The notes under the pieces: model-generated
What the model was told of the DNA's origin: nothing
The model's input: the letters and a program-made list of their open reading frames with translations, nothing else
Databases searched by the model: none
Translations under genes and position numbers: made by a program
In this document: positions 37,128 through 47,102 of the stretch, piece by piece
Layout: each line of letters opens with the position of its first letter
Position numbering within the stretch: position 1 is the stretch's first letter
Assembly: GCA_963733905.1 (NCBI GenBank)
Contig: CAVTEU010000008.1
Span: 124,001 to 188,000 of the forward strand
Direction of reading: 5' to 3'
Origin: DATADW01 sp963733905
GTDB lineage: Bacteria > Actinomycetota > Acidimicrobiia > Spongiisociales > DATADW01
DNA length: 64,000 bases

Positions 37128-37831
37128 GTCCGGGTCCGCTCCCCGATCGATCCCACCGACGGTGCCAGCAACCAGAGGGCGACGGCGGCGAGCACATGCC
37201 ATACCGCGTGTCCCTGGAGCAGGCTGTCGGGGCGGCAGAACGGGGCACCGCTTCGGGTCAGCGTCCCTATCAATGCCCCGACCCCGAGGACAGCCATCGA
37301 GGTGACGATCGAGCGGCGCAGCGCCGGCCGGACCCGGGCGCGTAACAGCGAGAGCACCACGGCTATCCCGGCGAGCCCGGCCTGTACCAGATCGCCCGAT
37401 GCGGGAGCCGTCGCCACCACCGGGGCCGCAGCCACCACCGGGGCGACCCACCACACCGCGGAGAGCGGCTCGCCTCGCAGGTCGGCGAGGGCGTCCACTG
37501 CGACGTAAGCGGTCAGCGCCACGAGCGGAAGGTCGTGCGCCAGGTCGGCCCAGGGGGGGTATGGACCGTGGAGCGCCACCGATCCGACGCCGTTGAGGGC
37601 GACCAGACCGCCGTAGACGGCGTGCCTCGGCTTTTGGGCCATGATGGCCACACCGGCGATCACAAAGGCCAGGCTGGAGAAGGTGTTGACCGGCTGTCCG
37701 AGAAGCCCCGTGCCGAACTGCTCGCAGTCGAAGTCGGGCACAACCGTTTCGGCGTCACCTGACGGGCTATCGCCGCGCTGAGTGACGCCAAAACGGGATG
37801 CGATCACGATCGTCGACACGGTACCGGCCAC
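37115..37831 (-). CDS. CREST/ceramidase-like seven-helix membrane protein
   Basis: About 238 residues with seven hydrophobic segments. The pattern fits the CREST superfamily (alkaline ceramidase, PAQR, Per1): CEQFGTG before helix 1, NTFSSLAFVIAGVAIM, a Ser/His/Asp set in GSVALHGPYPPWADLAHDLP, and the late GHAVWHVLAAVALWLL with two His. These would bind a metal for hydrolysis. The listed start gives a tail encoded by palindromic element copy 2; GTG 37741 would exclude it. The C-terminus overlaps the end of the convergent VanY gene by 13 bp. Confidence 0.6.
   Translation of the reverse strand: MAGTVSTIVIASRFGVTQRGDSPSGDAETVVPDFDCEQFGTGLLGQPVNTFSSLAFVIAGVAIMAQKPRHAVYGGLVALNGVGSVALHGPYPPWADLAHDLPLVALTAYVAVDALADLRGEPLSAVWWVAPVVAAAPVVATAPASGDLVQAGLAGIAVVLSLLRARVRPALRRSIVTSMAVLGVGALIGTLTRSGAPFCRPDSLLQGHAVWHVLAAVALWLLAPSVGSIGERTRTQPS
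37744..37796. repeat. 53-bp palindromic element, copy 2
   Basis: Arms ccgtttcggcgtcac (37744-37758) and gtgacgccaaaacgg (37782-37796) with a 23-nt spacer and one mismatch between arms. Arm sequence, spacer length and total length equal those of copy 1 inside icmF. It lies at or just before the start of the CREST-like gene. Confidence 0.75.
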
Positions 37832-37944
37832 CCCGCCACCCGTTGCCGGCCCTCGGGTTATGGTGGCGGCTACAAACGATTGCGCTCAGCGATTGACCAG
37901 TCGGTCGTCTCCATCGCGTGGGGGGCGACGAAGGGAGGGTGTCG

Positions 37945-38880
37945 ATGTCGAGCCCGGTTCTCAGCCGAGCCGTCGGGTGGATAGGTACTGGCCGCATGGG
38001 GTACGCCCTCGCCGGCCGTCTTCTCGATGCGGGTGCTGATCTGCGTGTTTGGAACCGAACCCGGTCCAAGGCCGAGCCATTGGCGGAAAAGGGCGCCAAG
38101 ATCGTCGACTCGCCGGCCGAACTGGCCGATGCCGACGTGGTATTCACCATGGTGGCCGGCCCCGACGATGTCCTCGAGGTCACGGTCGGGCCCAACGGGG
38201 TCCTCTCGCGCGACGACTCCAAGCCAGCGGTGCTGGTGGACTCGACCACCATCGACCCGGCGACCTCGGCCAAGCTGCGTGAAGAGGCCTCGGCGCGCGG
38301 CACGGCGGTGCTGGCGGCACCCGTGTCGGGCAACCCCAAGGTCGTGGCGTCAGGGAGGCTGACCGTCGTGGTGTCGGGGCCGCAAGACGCCTACGAGATG
38401 GCTCGGCCCTACCTGGAGCACTTCGGACGGCGGCTCACCTATGTAGGTCCCGGTGACGAAGCGCGACTGGTCAAGATCTGCCACAACCTGATGCTGGGTG
38501 TCGTCACCCAGAGCATGGCTGAGATCACGGTGCTCGCCGAGGCGGCCGGGGTGAGCCGGGCGTCGTTCCTCGAATTCCTCAACGACAGCGTCATGGGATC
38601 CACCTTCACCCGCTACAAGACCCCGGCATTCGTCAAGCTGGACTACTCGCCCACCTTCACCATGGAACTGCTGCGGAAGGATTTCGAACTCGGGCTCGAC
38701 ACCGCACGCCAACTCGACGTCCCTCTCCCCCTCTCGGCGCTGGTCCATTCCATGGTCATGGAGGCCATCGGCCTCGGGTACGGTGATCGGGACTTCGCTG
38801 CGCTTTTGGACAAGGAGGCCCGGGCGGCGGGCCGAGAGCTCGAAGCCGAGGAAGCCGACGTAGGCGACGGGCTGGGATGA
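37945..38880 (+). CDS. Beta-hydroxyacid dehydrogenase (3-hydroxyisobutyrate dehydrogenase family)
   Basis: NAD(P)-dependent oxidation of a beta-hydroxy acid. It has the Rossmann motif GWIGTGRMGYALAGRLLDAG, the NRTRSK loop that favours NADP, the substrate motif PVSGNPKVVASGRLTVVVSG, and the catalytic Lys in DEARLVKICHNLMLG. Length (about 311 residues) is normal and the frame unbroken. ATG 37945 follows a gggaggg site. It is followed at 13 bp by an aldehyde dehydrogenase, so the pair would take a hydroxy acid or its semialdehyde to the acid. The exact substrate is not known. Confidence 0.87.
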   Translation: MSSPVLSRAVGWIGTGRMGYALAGRLLDAGADLRVWNRTRSKAEPLAEKGAKIVDSPAELADADVVFTMVAGPDDVLEVTVGPNGVLSRDDSKPAVLVDSTTIDPATSAKLREEASARGTAVLAAPVSGNPKVVASGRLTVVVSGPQDAYEMARPYLEHFGRRLTYVGPGDEARLVKICHNLMLGVVTQSMAEITVLAEAAGVSRASFLEFLNDSVMGSTFTRYKTPAFVKLDYSPTFTMELLRKDFELGLDTARQLDVPLPLSALVHSMVMEAIGLGYGDRDFAALLDKEARAAGRELEAEEADVGDGLG

Positions 38881-38893
38881 AGGACGGTCGACG

Positions 38894-40352
38894 ATGCGGC
38901 TTCTGAAGGAACTCATCGAGGCCGGGGGTACCCGTCTCTGGATCGGCGGGGAGTGGCGCGAGGCATCGGACGGGGCCGCCTTCGACGTCCTCGACCCCGC
39001 CACCGGCGAGCCGATCGCGTCTGTGTCGTCGGGTTCCACCGACGATGCGCAAGCCGCGGTGACCGCGGCGGCCGAGGCGGCCGAGGAATGGGCGGCGACA
39101 CCGCCGCGCGACAGGGCCGAGATCCTGCGACGCGCCTTCGAGATGATGGCCGGTGAGGCCGACGGGTTCGCCGAGTTGATCGTCGCCGAGATGGGCAAGG
39201 CCCTGACCGAGGCGCGGGGCGAGGCGACCTACGCCGCCGAGTTCTTCAGGTGGTACTCGGGGGAGGCGGTCCGCAACGAGGGGGCACTGATGACCGCCCC
39301 TGCCGGTGACAAGCGGATCATCTCGATCCACCAACCGGTCGGGGTCTCGTTGCTGGTGACACCGTGGAACTTCCCCGCCGCCATGGCCACCCGGAAGCTC
39401 GGACCAGCGATCGCCGCCGGTTGCACGACCATCCTCAAGCCCGCTTCGGACACGCCTCTCACCGCCCTTGCCATGGCGCGCCTCCTCGACGAGGCCGGTG
39501 TCCCGCCAGGTGTGGTCAACGTCCTCCCCTCCAAGCGCTCCTCCGAGGTCGTCCCCGCCATCCTCGCCGACGACCGGGTTCGCAAGCTCTCCTTCACCGG
39601 GTCCACAGAGGTGGGCCGGGGCCTTCTGGAGCAAGCGGCCAAGCGTGTGGTCAATTGCTCGATGGAACTGGGGGGCAATGCGCCCTTCATCGTGTTCGGC
39701 GATGCCGATCTCGACGAAGCCGTGGCTGGTCTCATGGTTGCGAAGATGCGGAATGGCGGACAGTCGTGCATCGCCGCCAACCGGATCTATGTCGAAGCCT
39801 CGGTCGCCGAGGACTTCGCCTCACGCTTCACCGCAGCGATGGCGGCGGTCAAGGTCGGGCCAGGTCTCGATCCCGGTGTCGAACTCGGGACCTGTGATCA
39901 ACAAGCAGGCCCGCGACGACATGGCGGAGATGGTGGAGCGGAGCGCCGGCGCCGGCTCGGAGGTCGCCCTGGGCGGCACACCGCTCGACCGGCCCGGTTG
40001 GTTCTACCCGCCCACGGTGCTCACCGACGTGGATCCTTCCGACTCCATCCTCTCCGAGGAGATCTTCGGACCGGTTGCGCCGCTGGTTCGGTTCGGTGAC
40101 GAGGCCGAGGCGATCGCCATGGCCAACGAGACCGAGCACGGCCTCGCCTCCTACGTCTACACGTCGGACCTGAGCCGCGGGTTGCGCGTCGCCGAAGCGG
40201 TGGAGGCGGGGATGGTGGGGGTCAACCGGGGTCTCATCTCAGACCCCGCCGCCCCATTCGGTGGGGTCAAACAATCGGGGATCGGCCGGGAGGGCGGGCA
40301 CCAGGGACTTCACGAGTTCCTCGAGACCAAGTACATCGCCGCATCCTGGTGA
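38894..40352 (+). CDS. NAD(P)-dependent aldehyde dehydrogenase (succinate-semialdehyde dehydrogenase type)
   Basis: Oxidises a semialdehyde to the acid. Family landmarks are WIGGEWREASDGAAFDVLDP, VTPWNFPAAMATRKLGPAIA, KPASDTPLTALAMA, SFTGSTEVGRGL, MELGGNAPFIVF with the general-base Glu, GGQSCIAANR with the catalytic Cys, and EEIFGPVAPLVRF. The C-terminal GGVKQSGIGREGGHQGLHEF is typical of the GabD-type branch. One frame shift occurs near 39890. It is in operon with the hydroxyacid dehydrogenase, and its end is three bases from that of the convergent LacI gene. Confidence 0.85.
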
Positions 40353-40355
40353 GCC

Positions 40356-41399
40356 TCAGCCCGCCGGGGCCATCTCCGCCACCGGCGGACCGGTTGAGTC
40401 TCGGACCACGAGCGAAGGCGCCAGTCGCACCGACACCGCACCTTCCTTGGGACCCGATTCGATCGCCTCGAGGACTGCCTCCGCCGACTTGACCCCGATC
40501 AGATAGTGGGGGATCCGGATGGTGGTCAACGCCGGATCGAGCTTGTCGGCGAAGGGCATGTCGTTGTAGCCCACCACCGATACATCCCTCCCCACCGTCA
40601 ACCCGCGCTCCTTGAGCACGTCGTAGCAGCCGATGGCGATGAGGTCGTTGGCGGCGACAACGGCGGTGAACCGGTGACCCCGGTCGAGCAGGGTGCGGAA
40701 GGCGGCCTCTCCGGGCTCCTCGGAAAACCACGCCGCCTCGACGATCAGCTCGGGGTCGACCTCCAACCCGGCGTTCTGCATCCAGACGTTGAAGCTCTGG
40801 TACCGGGCGAGACCGGTGGACACGCTGTGTGGGCCGGAGATGTGGGCGATGCTGCGATGCCCCAGCGAGACGAGATGGCGGACGGCCAGCCCTATGCCGG
40901 CGTGGTCGTCTCCGGCCACCGAGGGGACCGAGGCGTCGTCCATGGTCCTGTTGACCAGGACCACGGGCACCCGTGAGGCGATGACCTCCTCGATCCCGGG
41001 ATCGGTCCGCTCAGCGGTGGCCAGGATCAGGCCGTCCACCCGGCGGGTGAGCATCGTTTGCAGCATCTGATGCTCCCTTGCCGGGTCGTTGTCGGTGTTG
41101 GCCAGGATCAGCGTGTAGTCGGACCGGCCGAGGGTGTCCTCGATTCCCCTGGCGATAGGCGGAAACAGAGGATTGGTCAGGTCGGGGAGCAGCATCCCCA
41201 CGGTGTACGTCTTGTTGGTCTTCAGGCCCCGGGCGAGCGAGTTTGGCTGGTACCCGAGGTCGCGGGCGGCCTTGACCACCCGGTCGGCCGTGTCCTCGCT
41301 GACCAGGGCGCGGGTCGACCTGTTGAGGGCACGAGACGCCGTCGAGGCATGAACCCCGGCCCGCTCCGCCACGTCGCGCAAGGTGACGGCCCGGATCAT
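40356..41399 (-). CDS. LacI-family transcriptional regulator
   Basis: 347 residues, unbroken. The N-terminal helix-turn-helix and hinge are TLRDVAERAGVHASTASRAL and ALVSEDTADRVVKAARDLGY, followed by a periplasmic-binding-like effector domain (YTVGMLLPDLTNPLFPPIAR, LILANTDNDPAREHQMLQ, SVVGYNDMPFADKLDPALTT). Such proteins sense sugars or small metabolites. It is convergent with the dehydrogenase pair and lies just upstream of the DHA2 exporter in the same direction, so it may control either. No operator could be assigned with confidence. Confidence 0.9.
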   Translation of the reverse strand: MIRAVTLRDVAERAGVHASTASRALNRSTRALVSEDTADRVVKAARDLGYQPNSLARGLKTNKTYTVGMLLPDLTNPLFPPIARGIEDTLGRSDYTLILANTDNDPAREHQMLQTMLTRRVDGLILATAERTDPGIEEVIASRVPVVLVNRTMDDASVPSVAGDDHAGIGLAVRHLVSLGHRSIAHISGPHSVSTGLARYQSFNVWMQNAGLEVDPELIVEAAWFSEEPGEAAFRTLLDRGHRFTAVVAANDLIAIGCYDVLKERGLTVGRDVSVVGYNDMPFADKLDPALTTIRIPHYLIGVKSAEAVLEAIESGPKEGAVSVRLAPSLVVRDSTGPPVAEMAPAG

Positions 41400-41415
41400 C
41401 GTCCGGATTCTACGG

Positions 41416-43010
41416 TCAACCCAATGCCATGCCCTCGACCGAACCCGTCGGGTCTGGCAAGTGCATCATGCGAAACGAGTTGAAGAGGCCGACGAGCCCA
41501 GCAAGGATCGGGATGAGAAGGGCGACCTGGAGGGCGAAGGGTCTCGCCTCCGTGTTGATGCGGATCATCTCGTCCTGGATCACCTCGGGCTGGCCAACCA
41601 GCAGCTCGTCGAGCGCCGTGTTGCTCATCAATTCCGCATCGTCTTCCAGTGCCTGCGCCACTTGCTCCTTCTCGTCTGGGGGAAGCACCAAGCTTGCCTC
41701 CGCCTTGTCGGTGAAGGTGAGAGCAAGGGTCGCCAGCATGATGGCGCCGGCGAACGCCAGCCCGAACGACAGCCCGAACGATCCCGCCGCCGAGTTCACT
41801 CCTGCAGCCTCGCTGACCCGCTCCTCAGAGATCGGGGACAGGGTGTAGTTGTTGAGCTGTGAGACCAACAAGCCGAGCCCCGATCCTGCGATCACCAATG
41901 GGATTACGAGGTACCAGCCAGAGTCTGCCCTCGGCACGATCGGGATGAGGACCGCCATTCCTATCGTGAGAAGGGCGAATCCCAGACGAATGATGCTGGC
42001 CGGGCGTCTCGCATCCCGCCTTCTTCCCGGCAAGGATGGCAACTCCGAACATGCTGAGGGAGAGCGGGGCGAGGGACAACCCCGCCCCCATCGCGTTGTA
42101 CTCGAGCACCATCTGCAGGTAGATGGGCAGCGCGATCATGGCGCCCCCGAGCGCGATCTGCTGGAGCATCTGCTGGGAAACCCCGAACCTGAACATCTTG
42201 GATTTGAACAGATCCGGGTCAAGAAGCGTCGGCTTGTCTTGACGTTTGACGCCGAACCAACCAATAGACCAGCGCTCCCATCGCAATGGCACCGATCGCC
42301 AGCAGAGCAGCAACGGACTCACCGCCTTCCTGCCACACCAGGATGCTGAGCACGATGCCGCCCATGCCAAGGACGGAGAGGACCGAACCGACGGGGTCGA
42401 CGCGGCGAGGTCCTGTGTAGGGAACGTCACGAACGAGTCCCAGGCCGGACAGCACGATGGCGATCACCACTACCTCGAGCGCAAAGGCGACACGGTACGA
42501 AAGGTAGGTGGTGATGAAGCCCCCGATCAGCGGTCCGACGGCGGCGGCGATCGCAGCCGCCGCCCCCACCAGGGCGTAGACCCTCTTCTGAGCGGCGCCC
42601 TCAAAGTTGCCGTGGATGAGGGACTGCATCGATGGCAGCAGGAGCGAGGCGCCCAGCCCACCCACGATCGCCCAGAAGATGATGATCGTGGTGAGGTCCT
42701 GAGCCAGCGTCATTGCCAAGGCGCCGACGGCGTAGCCGAGCAGGCCCAACACATAGGCCCGCTTGCGACCGAAGAGATCCCCGACCTTGCTCCCGATCAG
42801 GATGAAGGCGGCAGACACCAGCGCCTCGAGCGCGATCGCCGACTGGACGCCGCTGACCGTTGTGCCGAGATCCTGCACCACCGCCGAGATCGAGACGTTC
42901 ATCAACGACGTATCGACCACGAGCACGAACATCGCCATTGCCAGCAGGAGGCCGAGCCGCCGATCGCCGGACGCTTCCTCAGGAACGACGGCTTCCGCTC
43001 CTTCGGTCAT
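41416..43010 (-). CDS. DHA2-family MFS multidrug exporter (EmrB/QacA-like)
   Basis: Fourteen-helix proton-driven exporter. Landmarks are LLLAMAMFVLVVDTSLMNVS (DTS/TxVNVA-type motif D1), ALEALVSAAFILIGSKVGDLFGRKRAY-like motif A (here GSKVGDLFGRKRAYVLG), GGLGASLLLPSMQSLIHGNF, the motif C region AAAAIAAAVGPLIGGFITTY, and the C-terminal EAAGVNSAAGSFGLSFGLAF. Frame shifts near 42235 and 42035. The substrate is unknown. It lies 16 bp downstream of the LacI gene start region and is read away from it on the same strand. Confidence 0.8.
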
Positions 43011-43126
43011 ATGTCGCTACCTGCCCTTGGCACGCCCGAGATGCTAGGACTCCTGCGCTGCACAACGGCGGTCATCCAACCGCCGGACGGCAGCGTCGCT
43101 CGCCGGCTCATGCCCAATCGCATCCG

Positions 43127-44639
43127 TCATGCGAGGAGCGCCCCCACGCCGAGGACGACCAGGGAGAGCGCCGCCAGCATCGCCAGCAATGGCCAGACCC
43201 AACGCAGATACCTGCCATACGGGACACGGGCAATGGCGAGTCCACCCATCACCACGGCGGACGTCGGGATGAACAGGTTCATCAACCCTGAGGCGCTCTG
43301 GTAGGCGGTCACGACCAGGCTGGCGGGCACATCCACAAACCCGGCCAGTGGCGCCATGATCGGCATCGCCACCGTCGCCAGCCCCGACGTAGAAGGAATC
43401 AGGAAGGAGAGGGGGAGGAACAACACGTACATCACGATGGCGAAGGCGGCCTGACCAACACCTTCCAAGGCGACCTCGGCCCAATGGAGCACGGTGTCGG
43501 TGATCTGGCCGTTGTTCATGATCACGGTGATTCCCCGGGCGATCCCGATGATGAGGGCCACTCCGAGCAGTTCGCCCGCTCCGGTGACAAACGTCGAGGT
43601 CAAGTCGCCCTCGCGCATCCTCCCGATCAGCCCGATCACGACCGAGAAGAGCAGAAACGATGCGGTCATCTCGGGGAACCACCACCACAGCGTCGGCAGG
43701 CCAATCCCGAGGTCCTCCCAGGGGATGACGCCGTAAATCATCACCAGGAAGGCCAGCCCGAACACGACCAAGACCACCTTTTGAGTGCCGGTCATCACCG
43801 TGGCGCCGTCTCCCTGGTCCGCCGCTCGGAACCGCCGCTCGTTCTCCTCCTTCATGTCGGCGACCATCGAACGCGCCGGGTCGTTCTTGACTCGGGCGGC
43901 GTACCGCATCACGAAGAAGATCCCGATGGCGAGGCCCACGATGAGGATGACCAGTCGCCCGATGAGTCCGTCGCTGATCGGAATGCCGGCGAATCCGGAT
44001 GCGATGCCGGTGGCGAACGGGTTGATGGTGGAACCCAGAACCCCGATGCCGCACCCCAGCAGGACGATTGCGGCACCGGTGAGAGCGTCGTAGCCGGCGG
44101 CGATCATCACCGTGATCACCAGCGCGATAGAAGGCGAGGCTCTCCTCCGCCATTCCGAAGGTGGTGCCCCCGATGGCGAAGACGGTCATCAGGAGCGGGA
44201 TCATCCACCTCTCCCGGCCCCGCAGCTTCGCCACCAGCCTGCCGATCCCCGCCTGGATCGCCCCGGTCTTCATGGTGACGCCGAGGAAGCCTCCGATCAC
44301 GATGATGAAGAGGGCGACGTCGATGGCACCGAAGAGCGTCCCGCTGTTGTAGTAGTTGATGTTCCCGGTCTCGTCCTCGATCCCGTAGAGGCCGTTGATC
44401 GGAGCGGTGATCGAGTCGACGAGGATCCGCTGCGGGTTCGACTCCACCTCGTGGTAGGTGCCCGGGATCGGCTCGCCCTCCTCGGTGACGTCGTAGTCGC
44501 CGGCAGGGACGATCCAGGTGGCGATGGCGGCGAGGACGATGAGTGCGAACAGGATCGTGTAGGCGGAGGGAAGGGTGAAACGTCGCTTCTTCTCGGTTCC
44601 GGTCGGTGGCTCTGGTTCCAACGTCGTCTCGCTGCTCAT
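43127..44639 (-). CDS. YfcC/C4-dicarboxylate-type transporter, probable arginine-pathway carrier
   Basis: About 500-residue membrane carrier. It starts MSSETTLEPEPPTGTEKKRR, with the first helix in AYTILFALIVLAAIATWIV followed by PAGDYDVTEEGEPIPGTYHE, the conserved loop of the YfcC family. Later blocks are AIDVALFIIVIGGFLGVTMK, TVFAIGGTTFGMAEESLAFY, GCGIGVLGSTINPFATGIAS, FLIPSTSGLATVAMPIMAPL and SASGLMNLFIPTSAVVMGGL. There is one frame shift near 44120. In other bacteria YfcC-type carriers stand in arginine deiminase operons and move arginine, ornithine or related amino acids; its place at the end of this operon supports the same role (inference). Confidence 0.8.
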
Positions 44640-44862
44640 CGGGAACCTCCCGCATCGGACCGAGGAGGCACCACCCACTGATCGCCTCGGTTCCGCGTAT
44701 CAGACATGATGCACGCGGAGAAGGTGACGGCGCTGGGGCTCGAGTCGAATGCACCGACGTCGTCGCCGCGCCGGTGCTGACGCGTCCCCGGGCGAATGCC
44801 ACCAGACCGAGGACCAGCACCACCGCCACGATGATGATGACCCACCTCACGGTGTCGCTCAT
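44636..44862 (-). CDS. Small single-helix membrane protein in the arginine operon
   Basis: Begins MSDTVRWVIIIVAVVLVLGL and has one strong helix, then a polar tail. The frame that holds the helix does not stop soon; with one shift the tail would end ...PPRSDAGGSR at 44636, overlapping the carrier start. The tail is therefore uncertain. It could be a small subunit or leader of the carrier. Family unknown. Confidence 0.4.
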
Positions 44863-44896
44863 CTCGTCGCCTCCCTTCCGGCCGAGCGTCGCCCGT

Positions 44897-46159
44897 CTAG
44901 AGCGGGTCGCGCTCCAGCGGACACGTCATGCAGTGCCCTCCGCCCCGGCCCTTCCCCAACTCGAAGCCCTCGATGGTGACCACCTCGACACCGGCGCGGC
45001 GCATGGCATCGATGGTGTAGGTGTTCCGCTCGTAGGCGACGACCACGCCGGGCTCGAGGGCGACGACGTTGTTGCCGTCGTCCCACTGCTCGCGCTCCTG
45101 CTGGTACTCGTTGCCCCCGGTCTCGACCACCTGGAGGTCGCTCACGCCGAGGGCATCGGCGACCGCAGGGAGGAAGCCCTCCTCTTCGGTGACATGGAAC
45201 TTCCCCGGCTCGGTTCCGGGGCGCAGGCTGATCGCCCGGACCTGGCTCATGACCTTCGGGTAGACGGTGACCTTGTCCCGGTCGAGCAGCGTGAACACCG
45301 TGTCGAGGTGCATGTGCGCCCGGTCCTTGGTCATCACGACTGCAATGACCCGCTCCGCCGCCCCCTTGGCGAAGAGGGCTCGGGCGATCTGCTCGATCAT
45401 CCGTGCCTGGGTCCGCTCGCTGAGCCCGATCAGTACCGTCCCGTTCCCGATCGGCTGCACGTCACCGCCCTCGAGCGAGGCCCGCCCGAAGTCGGCCGCC
45501 TGGAAACGCCCATCGTCACCCAGTTCCGGATACCAGTACTCGAAATCGGCGTCGGCGAACATCGGGTGGTAGCGGTAGATGGCGGCGACGTTGTAGGCCT
45601 CGAGACGTCTCGCCGGCCAGTACATCGGGTTGACCGACACTCCCCCGTACATCCAGCAGGAGGAATCGCGTGTGAACAGCGTGTTTGGCAGCGGTGGAAG
45701 GATGAATGCGCTGGTGTCGTCGAGCGCCGCCGCACCGAGCGACGAGCCTCCCAGCTTGTCGAGGTCGAGGTCGGCTTCGGCGACCGTCATGCCGCCGATG
45801 AGGTGCCTGGCGAGGTCTTCCGGCTTGAGCGCCCAGAGCACGGCGCGCACCTCGTCGACCAGCGAGGTGCCCACGGTGTACTCCGACACCGTCAGCTCGA
45901 TCAGGCGGCGGCGTCCCTCTTCGCTGGCAGCCAGCGCCTCGGCGAGCAGCTCGCGGAGGATGAAGACCTCGACACCCCGCTCGCGCATCTTCGCCACGAA
46001 CTGGTCGTGCTCGTATTGGGCCCGCTCCACCCAGAGCACGTCGTCAAAGAGCAACTCGTCGTGGTTGGACGGAGTCAACCTCTGCAGGCTCAACTCAGGT
46101 CGGTGGACCATCACCTTCCGCAGCTTCCCGACCTCGGAGTGCACTCCGAACGCGCTCAT
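44897..46159 (-). CDS. arcA: Arginine deiminase
   Basis: Hydrolyses L-arginine to citrulline and ammonia, the first step of the ADI pathway. 420 residues, unbroken. The catalytic residues are in view: LFTRDSSCW, EGGDVQPIGNGTVLIGLSER, MHLDTVFTLLDRD with the His, TGGNEYQQEREQWDDGNN, and the catalytic Cys in GRGGGHCMTCPLERDPL. The N-terminus (MSAFGVHSEVGKLRKVMVHR) is typical. ATG 46159 follows a ggaaggag site. It stands between carbamate kinase and the transporter. Confidence 0.95.
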   Translation of the reverse strand: MSAFGVHSEVGKLRKVMVHRPELSLQRLTPSNHDELLFDDVLWVERAQYEHDQFVAKMRERGVEVFILRELLAEALAASEEGRRRLIELTVSEYTVGTSLVDEVRAVLWALKPEDLARHLIGGMTVAEADLDLDKLGGSSLGAAALDDTSAFILPPLPNTLFTRDSSCWMYGGVSVNPMYWPARRLEAYNVAAIYRYHPMFADADFEYWYPELGDDGRFQAADFGRASLEGGDVQPIGNGTVLIGLSERTQARMIEQIARALFAKGAAERVIAVVMTKDRAHMHLDTVFTLLDRDKVTVYPKVMSQVRAISLRPGTEPGKFHVTEEEGFLPAVADALGVSDLQVVETGGNEYQQEREQWDDGNNVVALEPGVVVAYERNTYTIDAMRRAGVEVVTIEGFELGKGRGGGHCMTCPLERDPL

Positions 46160-46175
46160 CTCTCGAACTCCTTCC

Positions 46176-47093
46176 TCACTCGGGCACCACCTGGGTCCCG
46201 GCGACGCCGTCGACGATCTGCTCGATCTGCTCCAGGCTCCCGATCGCCGCACGCTTGCCGGTGCGTCTCGACGAACCGGCTCGCCGCCTCGACCTTGGGC
46301 CCCATCGACCCGGCGGCGAAGTCCATGGCCCGCAACTCGCCCGGCGTGATCCGGTCGAGGCGGCGTTGCGCCTCGGTGCCCCAATCGGCATAGACGCCGT
46401 CGACGTCGGTCACCATCACCAGCAGGTCGGCTTCGACCTCCCTGGCGAGCAGCTCGCTGGCGAGGTCCTTGTCGATCACGGCCTCGACGCCAACGAGCGT
46501 CTCGCTCGGCATCCGGGTCGTACATGGTCGGGATGCCGCCGCCGCCGGCGCAGATCACGACGACGCCCTTCTCCAAGAGCCAGCGGATGGGCCGGATCTC
46601 GAAGATGCGCTTCGGCTCAGGCGAGGGCACCACCCGGCGCCAGCGGTCTCCGTCCGGCTTGACGACCCAACCCTTGTCGGCGGCGAGCTGGTCGGCCTCC
46701 TCCTTCTCGTATACCGGCCCCACGAATTTGGTCGGGTCCTCGAAGGCGGGATCCGCCGGGTCGACCTCGATCATGGTGAGGATCGTGGCGAAGGGGACCT
46801 CGAAGGGCAGCCGGTTGCCCAGCTCCTGCTCGAGGAAGTAGCCGATCATGCCCTCGGTCTGCGCACCGAGGACATCAAGCGGGTAGGCCTCGACCTCTTC
46901 GTATGCGGCCGCCTGAAGGGCCAGCAGCCCCACCTGCGGACCGTTGCCGTGCGATAGGACCAGTTGGTGCTTGCCCGCCACCGCGGCCAGCGCAGGGGCC
47001 GCCGTCCTCACGTTTTCTCGCTGCACGTCGGCCGTCATGGGCTCGCCCCGCTTCAACAGGGCGTTTCCTCCGAGCGCGACGCACGACTCTCAT
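46176..47093 (-). CDS. arcC: Carbamate kinase
   Basis: Transfers the phosphate of carbamoyl phosphate to ADP, the ATP-yielding step of the ADI pathway. The N-terminus reads MRVV[x]ALGGNALLKRGEP after repair of one base near 47083, followed by LVLSHGNGPQVGLLALQAAA, VYEKEEADQLAADKGWVVKP, the nucleotide region VVICAGGGGIPTM, VIDKDLASELLAREVEADLL, MVTDVDGVYADWG, MGPKVEAASRFVE and the C-terminal AAIGSLEQIEQIVDGVAGTQ. Frame shifts near 47083, 46510 and 46260. It is 16 bp upstream of arcA and ten bp downstream of arcB. Confidence 0.9.
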
Positions 47094-47102
47094 GCGGTCC
47101 GA

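Noticed and set aside
37868..37900. LacI operator before the hydroxyacid dehydrogenase (acaaacgattgcg region)
   Set aside because: Only four of seven half-site positions agree, so it is no better than chance.
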